Source of the DNA: UBA7672 sp963718145
Lineage (GTDB): Bacteria > Pseudomonadota > Alphaproteobacteria > Caulobacterales > Hyphomonadaceae
DNA: 64,000 bases
Reading direction: 5' to 3'
Assembly: GCA_963718145.1 (NCBI GenBank)
Contig: CAVQYJ010000023.1
Coordinates: 558,001-622,000 of the forward strand
Every line of letters starts with the position of its first letter. Position 1 is the first letter of the stretch. Positions 48,702 through 57,441 of the stretch are shown here, in pieces. The translations under genes and the position numbers were made by a program. The notes under the pieces are model-generated. The model worked only from the letters and a program-made list of their open reading frames with translations, made no database searches and had not been told where the DNA came from.

Positions 48702-50120
48702 TTATGGAAGCCGCAGGGCCTGCCGGGCGGTTTCGATGCGAGCCATATGGGTCCGGAACGGCCCCCAGTCGTCGGCCCGGGCGATCGCCGACCAGATCTC
48801 CTCGACCTCCTCGATCAGCAGGGAGGCCGGGCCGGCGCCGGAGAAATAGGGATGCGCCAAACGCTCCGGACGCTCTGGCTGATGACCCAGCAGTGCTGCT
48901 CTGACCGGCTCGAACTCCGGCTCGCGATACATCCGGGCCAGCGCGCCATTGTCCGCCCTGCCCTCACTCGCCGGCCCGCCGAACCAGTCGAAGAAAACGT
49001 CCGGCCACGGCGCCCGCGTGGCGCCCATCCAGGTGAACAATCCTTTCAGCAGGCCGAGGTCCGCCTCCTCGCTCGCAGGCTTGAGGCCAAGCACGCCCAG
49101 CATTCTGCGCCGGAAGGCAGCGCGATAGAGCGGCTCATATTCCTCCAGCGCCTTCTCCAGTGGCTCGACCGCCGCAACCAGGGTCAGGCACGAGGCGAAC
49201 TGGCTGAGATTCCACAGGCCCGCTGAGGGCTGGCGTCCGAAGGCATAAAGGCCTTGTTCGTCGAAATACGCCGCCGTGAAGCTGGGATCGGAATACGGCA
49301 GGAAGCGCCACGGGCCATAGTCAAAGCTCTCACCCGTCACCACCATGTTGTCGGTGTTGAGCACGCCATGCACGAACCCCGCAGACATCCACGACGCCGT
49401 CAGCTCCGCCGTCGCCGCCACGACCGCGCGCAGAAGGTCAACCGCGGCGAGGTCGATGCTCGCGGAGGATACATGCGGGTAGTAGTGACGGTTGCAGTAT
49501 TCGACCAGCAGGCCGACCGCCTGGGCATCGCCCTGATACGCCTGCCGCTGGAATGTCCCGAACCGCATATGGCTGTGCGATAGCCGCACCAGCACAGACG
49601 AGCGCGTGGGCGATGGTTCGTCCTGCCGATGCAACGGTTCGCCGGTCTCGACCAGGGAGAACGCCTTTGATGTGGAAACCCCCAGCGCCTCCAGCAACGA
49701 CGCGGCCATGATCTCGCGCACGCCGCCCTTCAACGTCAGCCGCCCGTCGCCCGACCGCGACCATGGGGTCTGCCCCGATCCCTTGGTCCCGAGGTCGAGC
49801 AGCCGCCCGTCGCCATCGCGAAGCTGCGCGAACAGGAAACCGCGTCCGTCGCCGATCTGCGGGTTGTAAACCTGGAACTGGTGTCCGTGATAGGCCTGCG
49901 CCAGCGGCTTCTCGAGCGATCCCTGCAGCGGTTCGAACTTTCCGAAATGGGCTACCCACTCTGCATCACTGAGGCTTCCAAGCCCAACCTCCTCTGCCCA
50001 GCGCTGGTTGCGCCAGCGCAGCGCGTGTTGCGGAAATGACGCCGGCTCCACGGGCGCGTGAAACCGCCCGTCGAGTTCAAGGATCGCGCGTTCGGGTCGG
50101 TAAGCCGCCATGCTCTCCAT
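48702..50120 (-). CDS. selO: Protein adenylyltransferase SelO (YdiU/UPF0061)
   Basis: A 472-residue pseudokinase-fold enzyme that AMPylates proteins, linked to redox stress. The N-terminal AYHGHQFQVYNPQIGDGRGFLF (quoted in part), the GTKGSGQTPWSRSGDGRLTLKGG block, SHSHMRFGTFQ and HGVLNTDNM with the metal-binding Asn/Asp, then DYGPWRFL, are all family signatures. E. coli SelO ends in a selenocysteine or Cys; this one ends RQALRLP with neither, as in many alphaproteobacteria. ATGs at 50120 and 50111 are both possible. Confidence 0.93.
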   Translation of the reverse strand: MESMAAYRPERAILELDGRFHAPVEPASFPQHALRWRNQRWAEEVGLGSLSDAEWVAHFGKFEPLQGSLEKPLAQAYHGHQFQVYNPQIGDGRGFLFAQLRDGDGRLLDLGTKGSGQTPWSRSGDGRLTLKGGVREIMAASLLEALGVSTSKAFSLVETGEPLHRQDEPSPTRSSVLVRLSHSHMRFGTFQRQAYQGDAQAVGLLVEYCNRHYYPHVSSASIDLAAVDLLRAVVAATAELTASWMSAGFVHGVLNTDNMVVTGESFDYGPWRFLPYSDPSFTAAYFDEQGLYAFGRQPSAGLWNLSQFASCLTLVAAVEPLEKALEEYEPLYRAAFRRRMLGVLGLKPASEEADLGLLKGLFTWMGATRAPWPDVFFDWFGGPASEGRADNGALARMYREPEFEPVRAALLGHQPERPERLAHPYFSGAGPASLLIEEVEEIWSAIARADDWGPFRTHMARIETARQALRLP

Positions 50121-50183
50121 CTAGGCCGCGACAACGCTCCGGTACAAGCTCGCACTCTGGCGTGTCGCAGGCCATGGACAGAG

Positions 50184-50657
50184 CTATTTCCCGGGCAACA
50201 GGACGACCGGAATTCTCACCGACCGCGCCGGTCCGCGTTCGTCGCCGTCGTCGCTGACCAGCTCAGGCATGTCCTCACTCAGGATCAGCTCGGCATGGGT
50301 CTCCTTGCTGACCATGAACTCCAGCACCGCCCTGAACTGCACCTGCCCTGGGTCGGTCCAGCTCCGGTCTCCTGCCTGCATCGCCGGCGAATGGACGAGC
50401 ACCTTCCCGCCGCTCACCAGCTCGGCCACGAACTGCCCTTCGAAGAACCAGTTGTTGATCGCTTCGCCTTCCGCGACCAGCGGGCTTGTCACGCGCGCAT
50501 TGGCAAGCGGCGCTTTCACCGTGATCTCACCTGCAGGCGCAGGCTTGTATTTGGCGGCGTCCGCAGGATCGACGATCGCAACTTCCGGCGTCTCCGGCGG
50601 CTTCTGGGGCGTGCAGGCGGCAAGCATTAGGCAGATGAACGCGGAAGTCCTGAGCAT
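50184..50657 (-). CDS. Gmad2-like immunoglobulin-fold lipoprotein
   Basis: A 157-residue lipoprotein with signal MLRTSAFICLMLAAC. The mature part, ITVKAPLANARVTSPLVAEG, AINNWFFEGQFVAELV and a closing VRIPVVLLP, matches the Gmad2 immunoglobulin-like domain first noted in spore germination proteins but widespread elsewhere. Function unknown; probably periplasmic protein binding. The start at 50657 has AGGGT about seven bases upstream. Gap to selO start 63 bp. Confidence 0.75.
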   Translation of the reverse strand: MLRTSAFICLMLAACTPQKPPETPEVAIVDPADAAKYKPAPAGEITVKAPLANARVTSPLVAEGEAINNWFFEGQFVAELVSGGKVLVHSPAMQAGDRSWTDPGQVQFRAVLEFMVSKETHAELILSEDMPELVSDDGDERGPARSVRIPVVLLPGK

Positions 50658-51037
50658 GGTCTGACCCTTCATGCGGCGAGCAAGGCTGCGCGCGCCGGCG
50701 CCCTGTTGCAAGCGCCAGCGATCAGCGCAACGACGCGAATTCCCGTCCGGCTGCCAAAATCCCGCCCGAATCTTGCGTCAGACGATCACGTGTCGGGGGA
50801 CACCTCCCTCGAAACTACGGAGCCACTGATGAGGCGAACGAACTTGCCAAGTTCGCCCCTGGCGCACCCAGGGGCGGTCAGCCGCCCTGGGCTTTGGCCA
50901 AATTTGGCCGGCTCCAGAAGCGTCTGACCTCGCACAACTGAACCGGCAAACGCGCGTCCCCTGGGATGCGCTTCGCCACGCCTGATCTCTCGCCTTCCGG
51001 CGCGTGCGCAGGCGCATGTTTGCAAGGAGACGCGGCC
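50658..51037. repeat. Intergenic cluster of palindromes
   Basis: No gene. Within 72 bp lie CGAACTT-GCC-AAGTTCG (50839-50855), CGCCCCTGG-N5-CCAGGGGCG (50854-50876) and the perfect 14-bp palindrome GGCCAAATTTGGCC (50896-50909); a further GCGTCCC-CT-GGGATGCGC-like hairpin is near 50955-50972. The first two share bases, so they would be mutually exclusive as hairpins. Possible roles are terminators, operators or a structured RNA leader of the following plus-strand gene. Confidence 0.6.
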
Positions 51038-52087
51038 ATGGTCGCGCAAATCTTCACGCGCGCGCCTCATCGGGCGCGCACCGCAACGCCTCTCCTGGCG
51101 TTCATCGCCGGCGAATTCGCCGACGCGATCGCGATGGCATGGCCCGCGCCGCATGGTGAATTCTTCGCCATGCCCTCTGCGCGCCGTCACGCCGCCGCCA
51201 TCGCGCTCGCCGGTCTCGCCCGCCGGGAAATGGCGCCCGGTGAACTGCGCCGCCTGGTCGAGTTCGGCCGCGACGCCGTCGTCGCCGAAGCCATCGCCGG
51301 CGATCTCGCCCAGGGCCTGATGCGCGCTCTTGCCAAGGCAGGCGAGACGCTGTGGGCGGCGCGTGACTATCGCGTCTTCCTCGGCCTGCTGGCCGAGCCG
51401 ATGGCCAACGAAGTGCTCCGTCACCTCGACAGCGTGCGCCCGGCCGCCTTTGCGCCGATCGCCGCACTGCCCGCGGCCCTGCGCATGGCCACCATCGTCC
51501 GCATCCTGCCCTCCGAGGCGGCTGCGGCCGAACTCGGCCGTGCGTTTGCCCTCGCGGTTCGTATGCGCCAGCCTGACGCAGGTGCGCGCATCGCTCGCCG
51601 CTGGGGCGCCGGAGGCGACACCGCCGCCGTGTTCCGGCGCGCGCAGGAAGACCTGACGCCGGACAGTTTCCGCCCCGCGGATCCTGCCCCGGCGCTGGCC
51701 CACCCCTTCGCGCGCGTGACCAGCCGGAAAATCCTCGACCAGGTCGCGCTCGAATTCCGCAACTGCCTCGCGGAACACGCGATCCGCATCGCGGAAGGCC
51801 GCATGGCGGTCTATGTCTGGCGCGGCGAGACCGCAGCCGCGGTCGCCCTCAACTGGGACGCCGCCGGCTGGCGCCTGTCGGAAGCGAAAGCGCCCGACAA
51901 TATCGACCTCGAGGAAGCGGAGCTGCGCGAGCTGGTGCGCGTCCTCGAAAGCCGTGGCGTGCGTACCGGCCCATCGGTGCAGTCGCTCAACAGCCGACTC
52001 GACGACTATGCGAGCGGGACGAGCTATTGCCACCCGCTGGGCCCCAGCTTCATCGAACAGCTCGCCCTCGGCGACCTGTGGAGCTGA
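51038..52087 (+). CDS. Hypothetical protein with PcfJ-like C-terminal region
   Basis: A 349-residue protein with no signal peptide or membrane helix. The first 200 residues are Ala/Arg-rich helices (ALAGLARREMAPGELRRLVEFG and similar). The C-terminal part, EFRNCLAEHAIRIAEGRMAVYVWRG followed by AVALNWDAAGWRLSEAKAPDN, has the RNCL...AEG...v.l...N pattern seen in PcfJ-family proteins, whose function is poorly known. The ATG at 51038 has AAGGAGA at eight bases. It stands alone behind a cluster of palindromes and ahead of a strong terminator. Assignment to PcfJ is tentative. Confidence 0.7.
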   Translation: MVAQIFTRAPHRARTATPLLAFIAGEFADAIAMAWPAPHGEFFAMPSARRHAAAIALAGLARREMAPGELRRLVEFGRDAVVAEAIAGDLAQGLMRALAKAGETLWAARDYRVFLGLLAEPMANEVLRHLDSVRPAAFAPIAALPAALRMATIVRILPSEAAAAELGRAFALAVRMRQPDAGARIARRWGAGGDTAAVFRRAQEDLTPDSFRPADPAPALAHPFARVTSRKILDQVALEFRNCLAEHAIRIAEGRMAVYVWRGETAAAVALNWDAAGWRLSEAKAPDNIDLEEAELRELVRVLESRGVRTGPSVQSLNSRLDDYASGTSYCHPLGPSFIEQLALGDLWS

Positions 52088-52115
52088 GACACGGTAAGTG
52101 AGGCGGGCAGGAAGT

Positions 52116-52144
52116 GTTCCGCGCCGGGTCACCCGGCGCGGAAC
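52116..52144. terminator. Strong bidirectional terminator
   Basis: GTTCCGCGCCGGG-TCA-CCCGGCGCGGAAC, a 13-bp perfect stem with a three-base loop, midway between the PcfJ-like gene stop and the acyl-CoA synthetase stop. No T-run, but the stem would serve both convergent transcripts. Confidence 0.75.
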
Positions 52145-52165
52145 ATGACTGTTCGCAGGCCTTGA

Positions 52166-53953
52166 CTAGAAGCGCACGCCGCCGCTGACGATCTTGCGGA
52201 ACAGCACGGGATCGATAGGGACATAGGCCTTCTGTTCGGCGTCCGCGAAATACAGCGGGTCCGAAGTGTTCATCGGGTCGAACCCGTCCTTCACGAGATC
52301 GACCTTCCGGTATTTCAGCGTTCCCGTCGTCTCCACCTCGCCCTGCAGGCGCAGGAAAACCGGCCGCGCATAGGCAGGCAACGTTGCCGCCAGGTGCGCA
52401 TAGAGAACGTCGACCGCAATCCCGGCCGGCGTGATCGCCGCCATGCCTGCTCGCCCGTCATATCCCGGGACCGCCACGCCAAAGACCACCGCGTGCTTCA
52501 CGCCTGGCACGCCCGAGATCGCGATCTCGACCTCGCCGGTCGAGACATTCTCCCCCTTCCACCGGAAGGTGTCGCCGACGCGGTCGACGAAATAGATATA
52601 ACCGTCGCGATCCTTCTTCATCAGATCACCCGTGCGGAACCACAGGTCGCCCTTGACGAACACATCACGCAGCAACTTCTTCTTGGATTGCGCCTCGTCG
52701 TTGTAACCGTCGAAGCGCTGCCGTGGTTCGCCGGTGATGGGTCCGATCGCCTCGCCCGCCTCGTCCGGCGCCGCCTCGATGCACAGCCCGTCAGGTCCGC
52801 GCACCGGCTGCTCCGTCTCGACGTCGAACTTCACCAGGCGCGCCTTGAGCCTCGACCTCAACAGCGGCGGGGCCCGGCCCACGGCGCCGATCTTTCCGTC
52901 GAGGTTGAAGAAGTTCACATTGCCTTCGGTCGAGCCGTAGAACTCCACCAGCTTCTTGATCCCCGTTCGCTCCACGAACTGGGCCCACACATCGGCGCGC
53001 AGACCGTTGCCGAATCCCTTGGTGATCGTGTGGCTGCGCTCCAGCGCCGTCGGCGGCTGGTTCATCAGGTAGCGGCCGAGTTCGCCGATGTAGACCAGCA
53101 TGGTCGCCCGGTTGTCGATCGCTTCCTGCCAGAAGTGAGTGGCCGAGAATTTCCGCCGCAGCACGATCGCCGCGCCCGCATTCATTGCCGTTCCCACGCC
53201 GCACATGCCGCCGGTCGCGTGATAGAGCGGCAGGGTCAGGAAGATGCGGTCGTCCGGCTTGGCGTCGGTCGCATCGTAGAACACGCGCATCAGACCGCGC
53301 GCACGCACATTGGTGATCTTCGCCGCCTTCGGCAGTCCTGTCGTGCCGGACGTGTAGATGTAGAGCGCCACATCCCCGCCCTTCACACCCTTGCGGATCG
53401 ACTTGTCCGGCCGCTCGCGCGAGGCGCGGCCGAGCGCGTCATCCATTGGCGTGCAGCCGGGCGCTTCCCCGCCCAGCACGAACGCCCCAAGGTCGAGCGG
53501 TGTTACGGCCGCCGCGGACGCCCACTGCTCCGCCAGCTCCGGGTTGAGCACGATCGCCCGGCAGTTCACCACCTTGATGCAGTGCGACAACCCCTGGCCC
53601 GTCAGGTTGTAGTTGATCAGCGCAGTCTTCACGGCGATCTTGGCCATGCCCGCCCAGAAGGCGATGTAGTCCGGCCGGTTCTCCATGAACAGCGCGACGC
53701 AATCCCCGGGCTTGAGGCCAACGCTGAGCCCCCAATGCGCGGCCTGGTTCGCTCGCGCCTCGAACGCCGCATAACTGGTGTCACGACCCTCGAACGAGAT
53801 GAAGGTGCGCGTGAGGTTCGGATCGACGGCCTGCTCGATGGCGTCCGCAATCGTCTCCTCCGCCTCAGGATCGAACTTCGAGATCGCGCCGATGATCCGG
53901 ATGTACCCGGTGACATAGGTCCAGTCGCTCTTGATGCGGTCGAGGAGGTTCAT
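52166..53953 (-). CDS. Long-chain acyl-CoA synthetase, FATP (SLC27-like) type
   Basis: A 595-residue AMP-binding enzyme activating fatty acids. It has IYTSGTTGLPKAAKITNVR (P-loop), EFYGSTEGNVNF, the YFVDRVGDTFRWKGENVSTGEVE hinge characteristic of fatty-acid transport proteins, and TLKYRKVDLVKDGFDP near the C-terminus with the catalytic Lys region. The FATP branch prefers long and very long chains. The ATG at 53953 gives the usual N-terminus. Single gene. Confidence 0.92.
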   Translation of the reverse strand: MNLLDRIKSDWTYVTGYIRIIGAISKFDPEAEETIADAIEQAVDPNLTRTFISFEGRDTSYAAFEARANQAAHWGLSVGLKPGDCVALFMENRPDYIAFWAGMAKIAVKTALINYNLTGQGLSHCIKVVNCRAIVLNPELAEQWASAAAVTPLDLGAFVLGGEAPGCTPMDDALGRASRERPDKSIRKGVKGGDVALYIYTSGTTGLPKAAKITNVRARGLMRVFYDATDAKPDDRIFLTLPLYHATGGMCGVGTAMNAGAAIVLRRKFSATHFWQEAIDNRATMLVYIGELGRYLMNQPPTALERSHTITKGFGNGLRADVWAQFVERTGIKKLVEFYGSTEGNVNFFNLDGKIGAVGRAPPLLRSRLKARLVKFDVETEQPVRGPDGLCIEAAPDEAGEAIGPITGEPRQRFDGYNDEAQSKKKLLRDVFVKGDLWFRTGDLMKKDRDGYIYFVDRVGDTFRWKGENVSTGEVEIAISGVPGVKHAVVFGVAVPGYDGRAGMAAITPAGIAVDVLYAHLAATLPAYARPVFLRLQGEVETTGTLKYRKVDLVKDGFDPMNTSDPLYFADAEQKAYVPIDPVLFRKIVSGGVRF

Positions 53954-54182
53954 TGGGGCGCAGGACCAGGGACAAGGGGTGGATTCAGGTCTAGCAGCCT
54001 GCGATTAAGCCCGCGTTGACGAAGCGCCCGATGCCGGGACGCCGCAAGGACTTGGCCGGCCTGCCGCAATGCGCCGCCCCAGATTTTGGTCGGGTAAGCG
54101 CCTCAGGGGCCGCCCGCCGCGCGACCCCGGGCTTGCAACCGGGACCCGCAGCGGGTGGGATGCACCAAACCCGGAGCACATC

Positions 54183-54734
54183 ATGCGCCTCATCCTTGCC
54201 GCCGCTGTCCTCGCAGTCGCCGCCTGCACCACGGCCCCCGCCGCGGCGCCGCCCAACAACTCTCCGATCCAGATGAACCGCGACGCCGCCACAACGCGCG
54301 GACCCGTCCGCAACCTCGCAGCCCAGCCCGGCGAAGAAATCGTCACCATCCGCTACTGGAAGATAAGGAAGGGCGGCTACCCGCAATTCCTGGCAGCGTC
54401 CCAGCGCGGCATCTGGCCGTTCTTCGAGAAGATCGGCGCGCGCATCCTCGGCATGTGGCTGGTGATCCCGCCGCCCGACGGCAAGCCAGCCTCGCCCGAC
54501 TATGACGAGGTCTATCTGACCACCCGCTATGCCAGCCTCGACCACTGGGCCGCCACGCGCGACGCCGCCGCCATGGGCGGCGACGGCCCCGACTATGCCG
54601 AACTGCAGAAAGCCCTCGCCGTCCGCCAGTCGCTTACCCTCGAAACGAAAGTCACGTTCCTCAAGGGCGCGACCGGCCCACTCGGCCCCGTCTTCATGCC
54701 GGGTACAGGAGAGAAGTTCGCGCCGCTGCCCTAG
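54183..54734 (+). CDS. NIPSNAP-like lipoprotein, hypothetical
   Basis: A 183-residue lipoprotein (signal MRLILAAAVLAVAAC). The mature part, EEIVTIRYWKIRKGGYPQFLAAS, ILGMWLVIPPP, YDEVYLTTRYASLDHW, is reminiscent of the NIPSNAP dimeric alpha/beta-barrel fold, small proteins of unclear function. The ATG at 54183 was chosen for the lipobox. Its stop overlaps that of the convergent cupin-like gene by four bases. Confidence 0.75.
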   Translation: MRLILAAAVLAVAACTTAPAAAPPNNSPIQMNRDAATTRGPVRNLAAQPGEEIVTIRYWKIRKGGYPQFLAASQRGIWPFFEKIGARILGMWLVIPPPDGKPASPDYDEVYLTTRYASLDHWAATRDAAAMGGDGPDYAELQKALAVRQSLTLETKVTFLKGATGPLGPVFMPGTGEKFAPLP

Positions 54735-55186
54735 CGCCGCGCGCACGCCTCAGGCTTGATCTCCACCCGCGTGAAGCGCACCTCGATCGGGCCGATATTG
54801 GTGATCGCGTGCGGCCCCTCCGGCGCCGTCCACACGGCGCGGTACCCCGCCGTTGGCGCGATTTCCTTGCTCGATGTCTCGATGAACCTGCCGTTCGCGA
54901 AGCGATAATCCTTGTAGAGGAACTTCGCCCCGCCCTTGCCGCCCGTCTCGCCCATGATGACGCTGGGCAGCGCATGGACGTGGATCGGCTCGATCGCCCC
55001 CGGCGGCAGCACGATTTCCAGCACGCGCACATGCTCGTCCTCGAACTGTACCCGGTGCGAAAAGGGCGCTGCCGCCACCGCGTCGTACGGGCTGCTCTCA
55101 GGATCGCACAGCATCTCCGCACTCGTCCCCTGCGCCGACGCCGAAGCGCTCGCCAGGACCGCCAGACCCAAAGCCAGCACGCGCAT
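54731..55186 (-). CDS. Secreted cupin-like protein, hypothetical
   Basis: A 151-residue protein with signal peptide MRVLALGLAVLASASASAQG. The core HRVQFEDEHVRVLEIVLPPGA followed by PIHVHALPSVIM and a later EGPHAITNIG looks like a single cupin barrel with metal-binding His residues. No enzyme can be named. AGGAGG precedes the ATG. Confidence 0.75.
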   Translation of the reverse strand: MRVLALGLAVLASASASAQGTSAEMLCDPESSPYDAVAAAPFSHRVQFEDEHVRVLEIVLPPGAIEPIHVHALPSVIMGETGGKGGAKFLYKDYRFANGRFIETSSKEIAPTAGYRAVWTAPEGPHAITNIGPIEVRFTRVEIKPEACARR

Positions 55187-55281
55187 GGGCGCCTCCTCTT
55201 GCCTGTCCGATCAAACGCTTCAGCGACCCTGACTGCAAGCCCACTTGACCGCGCCCGCATCCCGTGAATTTAGCCTCGTCC

Positions 55282-55908
55282 ATGGTCGCTCCAACCTTCC
55301 GCTACGCTTCCCAGGCCGACGTCCCCGCGCTCGTCGACCTGATCGAGCGCGCCTATCGCGGGCCCGAAACTGCCGGCACATGGGTATCAGAAGCGCATCT
55401 CCTGAAGGGTCCTCGCACCCATGCTGCGGAAATCGCGGCGCTAATCGCGCGAACGGACTCGCGCTTCCTGGTCGCCGACCTCGACGGCAAGCTCGCAGGC
55501 TGCTGCCTCCTGCAGAGTCTCGGCTCGCCGCCGCCCGCTGCCGGTGAAACCCGGCCCGGCTTTTTCGAGACGTTCTCCGTCGCCGACGATCGGCTGGACG
55601 CGCGCCCCGCGCCGCGCACGGCTGACGCAAGCGGCGCCTATTTCGGCATGTTCGCCATCAACCCCGCGATCCACTCCTCCGGCCTCGGCAAGGGCGTGCT
55701 GGCCGAAGCCGAGCGCCGCGTGCGCGACCTCTGGAACGCGAAGGCGATGGTGATGACGGTCATCAGCCTCCGCACCGAACTGATCGGCTATTACGAGCGC
55801 CGCGGCTACGCTCTCACCGGCCACCGCCACCCCTTCCCCTTCACCGACACCACCGGCGAAATCACCCGCGATTTCGACCTGGTCGAGATGAAGAAGAGGC
55901 TGGACTAA
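55282..55908 (+). CDS. GNAT family N-acetyltransferase
   Basis: A 208-residue acetyltransferase. TFRYASQADVPALVDLIERAYRG is the N-terminal strand-helix, FAINPAIHSSGLGKGVLAEAERR carries the acetyl-CoA-binding motif A (a Q/RxxGxG/A variant, SGLGKG), and LIGYYERRGYALTGHRHPFPF is motif B. Substrate unknown. The ATG at 55282 is preferred over a GTG at 55264. Divergent from the cupin gene. Confidence 0.9.
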   Translation: MVAPTFRYASQADVPALVDLIERAYRGPETAGTWVSEAHLLKGPRTHAAEIAALIARTDSRFLVADLDGKLAGCCLLQSLGSPPPAAGETRPGFFETFSVADDRLDARPAPRTADASGAYFGMFAINPAIHSSGLGKGVLAEAERRVRDLWNAKAMVMTVISLRTELIGYYERRGYALTGHRHPFPFTDTTGEITRDFDLVEMKKRLD

Positions 55909-55956
55909 CCCCGGCCGGATGACGATGCTCTCGCCATCGTCAGGAAGGGGATACCG

Positions 55957-56598
55957 ATGATTAGCCGCCGAACCGTCGCTTCCATCTTGCTTGCCTCCGC
56001 CTGCGTCATCGCAGCGCCGCCGGCCAGGGCCGACGTCGCGTTCTGGGAGAAGGTCGAGAACTGGCTCATCGGCGGCGACGACACGTTCGAGGGAACCAGC
56101 CGGGCAGCCGACAGCATCCAGAAGGCCGACTACCAGCAGGCCGAGCGCATCAAGGTCATTTCCGAAATCGACGATCTCAATGACCTGCTGGACCGCGTGC
56201 TGTCGTCCAAGGTCGGGATGCTGGACGCCATGGAGTCCTATCTCGATCGCGCCAGCCAACCGGGGACGTTTTCCAACGGTAGCCGCCAGAGCCTCTGGGA
56301 CAACGTCAAGCCCGAGGTCACCCGGCTCATCGGGCTTGTAAAGGATGTGCAGGCCATGCTCTACAACTCGACCTACCTGAAACTGCGCATCGATCCGCAG
56401 ACGCGAAGCGGCCTCAACAGGGTCATGGCTGAGCGCGAAGACCTTCTGGGAAAGACCCAGTCCCTGCCGCCTCCGCGCACAAAGGAAGAGCTCGCCGCTC
56501 TCGGCAAGGTCATCGCCCGACATCGTGATCTTCGCGATCGGACGGAAGCGCTCCAGAGATCCCTGTTCGAGGCCCGCAATCGCCTCTCGGCAGTCTAG
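55957..56598 (+). CDS. Secreted hypothetical helical protein
   Basis: A 213-residue protein with a signal peptide (RTVASILLASACVIAAPPARA) and a mature part predicted to be almost all helix, with charged heptad-like segments (ADYQQAERIKVISEIDDLNDLLDRVL; HRDLRDRTEALQRSLFEARNRL). No Cys except in the leader. I recognise no family. GGAAGGGGAT precedes the ATG. Followed after eight bp by the DUF1697 gene, so they may be co-transcribed. Confidence 0.75.
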   Translation: MISRRTVASILLASACVIAAPPARADVAFWEKVENWLIGGDDTFEGTSRAADSIQKADYQQAERIKVISEIDDLNDLLDRVLSSKVGMLDAMESYLDRASQPGTFSNGSRQSLWDNVKPEVTRLIGLVKDVQAMLYNSTYLKLRIDPQTRSGLNRVMAEREDLLGKTQSLPPPRTKEELAALGKVIARHRDLRDRTEALQRSLFEARNRLSAV

Positions 56599-56606
56599 CC
56601 GGCCGG

Positions 56607-57146
56607 ATGCCCCGCTACGCCGCCCTCCTGCGCGCCGTGAATGTCGGCGGCCGGAAAGTCACGATGGCGGAACTGAAAATCGCGGCCGCGAAACTCGGCT
56701 ACGAAAACGCGCGTACACTCGTCGCCTCCGGCAATCTCGTCTTCGAGACGAGGAAGACCGCCCCCGCCAAACTCGAAGCGACGCTGGAAGCCGCAATTGA
56801 GCAAACGTTCGGCCTCGTCTCCGAAGTCATGATCCGCGACCCCGTGGAATGGGCCGCCATCCTCAAGGCCAATCCCTTCCCGAAGAAAGCGAAAGACGAC
56901 CCCGCCCACATGGTCTGCGTCATCTGCAAGGAGGCGCCCGACGCCTCGCTGCTGGCGGCCTACCTCAAATCCTTCCGCGAGAAGTACGACAAAGGCGAAC
57001 AGCTCAAGGTCACGGGCCGCGAAATCTATGTCGACTATGGCGACTCAATCGGCCAGTCCAAGCTGATCCTTCCGAAAAAAGTTTGCACCGGCACCGCCCG
57101 CAACTGGAACACCATGCTGAAGCTCGGCGAGATGTTGACGGATTGA
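56607..57146 (+). CDS. DUF1697 protein
   Basis: A 179-residue protein matching DUF1697: RYAALLRAVNVGGRKVTMAEL at the N-terminus, LVASGNLVFET near 36-46, and QSKLILPKKVCTGTARNWNTM at the C-terminus are its three conserved blocks. Function unknown; cytoplasmic. Eight bp after the preceding gene. Confidence 0.9.
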   Translation: MPRYAALLRAVNVGGRKVTMAELKIAAAKLGYENARTLVASGNLVFETRKTAPAKLEATLEAAIEQTFGLVSEVMIRDPVEWAAILKANPFPKKAKDDPAHMVCVICKEAPDASLLAAYLKSFREKYDKGEQLKVTGREIYVDYGDSIGQSKLILPKKVCTGTARNWNTMLKLGEMLTD

Positions 57147-57171
57147 GCACCGCTAGGAAGCGCACTCGCAC

Positions 57172-57185
57172 CATGTTATAACATG
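57172..57185. promoter_or_regulatory. Palindromic operator of the AbrB-Doc module
   Basis: CATGTTATAACATG is a perfect 14-bp palindrome, 22 bp before the antitoxin ATG. It overlaps a TATAAC -10-like hexamer. MazE/AbrB antitoxins bind such palindromes to repress their own operon. Confidence 0.7.
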
Positions 57186-57207
57186 CCGTCACTATGTGGA
57201 GTGCGTC

Positions 57208-57441
57208 ATGACCCGTCTCAAAATCCGGCAAATCGGAAATTCGCAAGGCGTGCTGCTGCCGAAAGACCTGCTTGGCGCGGCAAACGCCCGGCTGGGCGAT
57301 GAGGTGATCGCTACGGTCACCTCAAAAGGCGTCATCGAGCTCAAGCCCGCGGGTCGTGGCGCAGATCCGGACCAGCTGATGAGCACTGCGCGCAGGATCA
57401 TGACGAAGAGACGCAAGGTTCTCCGCGCACTGGCAAAATGA
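57208..57441 (+). CDS. AbrB/MazE-type antitoxin
   Basis: A 77-residue protein with the swapped-hairpin SpoVT-AbrB fold at residues 1-47 (KIRQIGNSQGVLLPKDLL, ARLGDEVIATVTSKGVIELKP), which binds DNA, and a basic C-terminal tail that should contact the toxin. It overlaps the doc gene by four bases (ATGA), the usual translational coupling. Pairing of AbrB-type antitoxins with Doc toxins, in place of Phd, is known in several bacteria. Confidence 0.88.
   Translation: MTRLKIRQIGNSQGVLLPKDLLGAANARLGDEVIATVTSKGVIELKPAGRGADPDQLMSTARRIMTKRRKVLRALAK

Noticed and set aside
48600..48720. CtrA binding sites (TTAA-N7-TTAA) near the histidine kinase
   Set aside because: TTAAC occurs twice but not at the required spacing.
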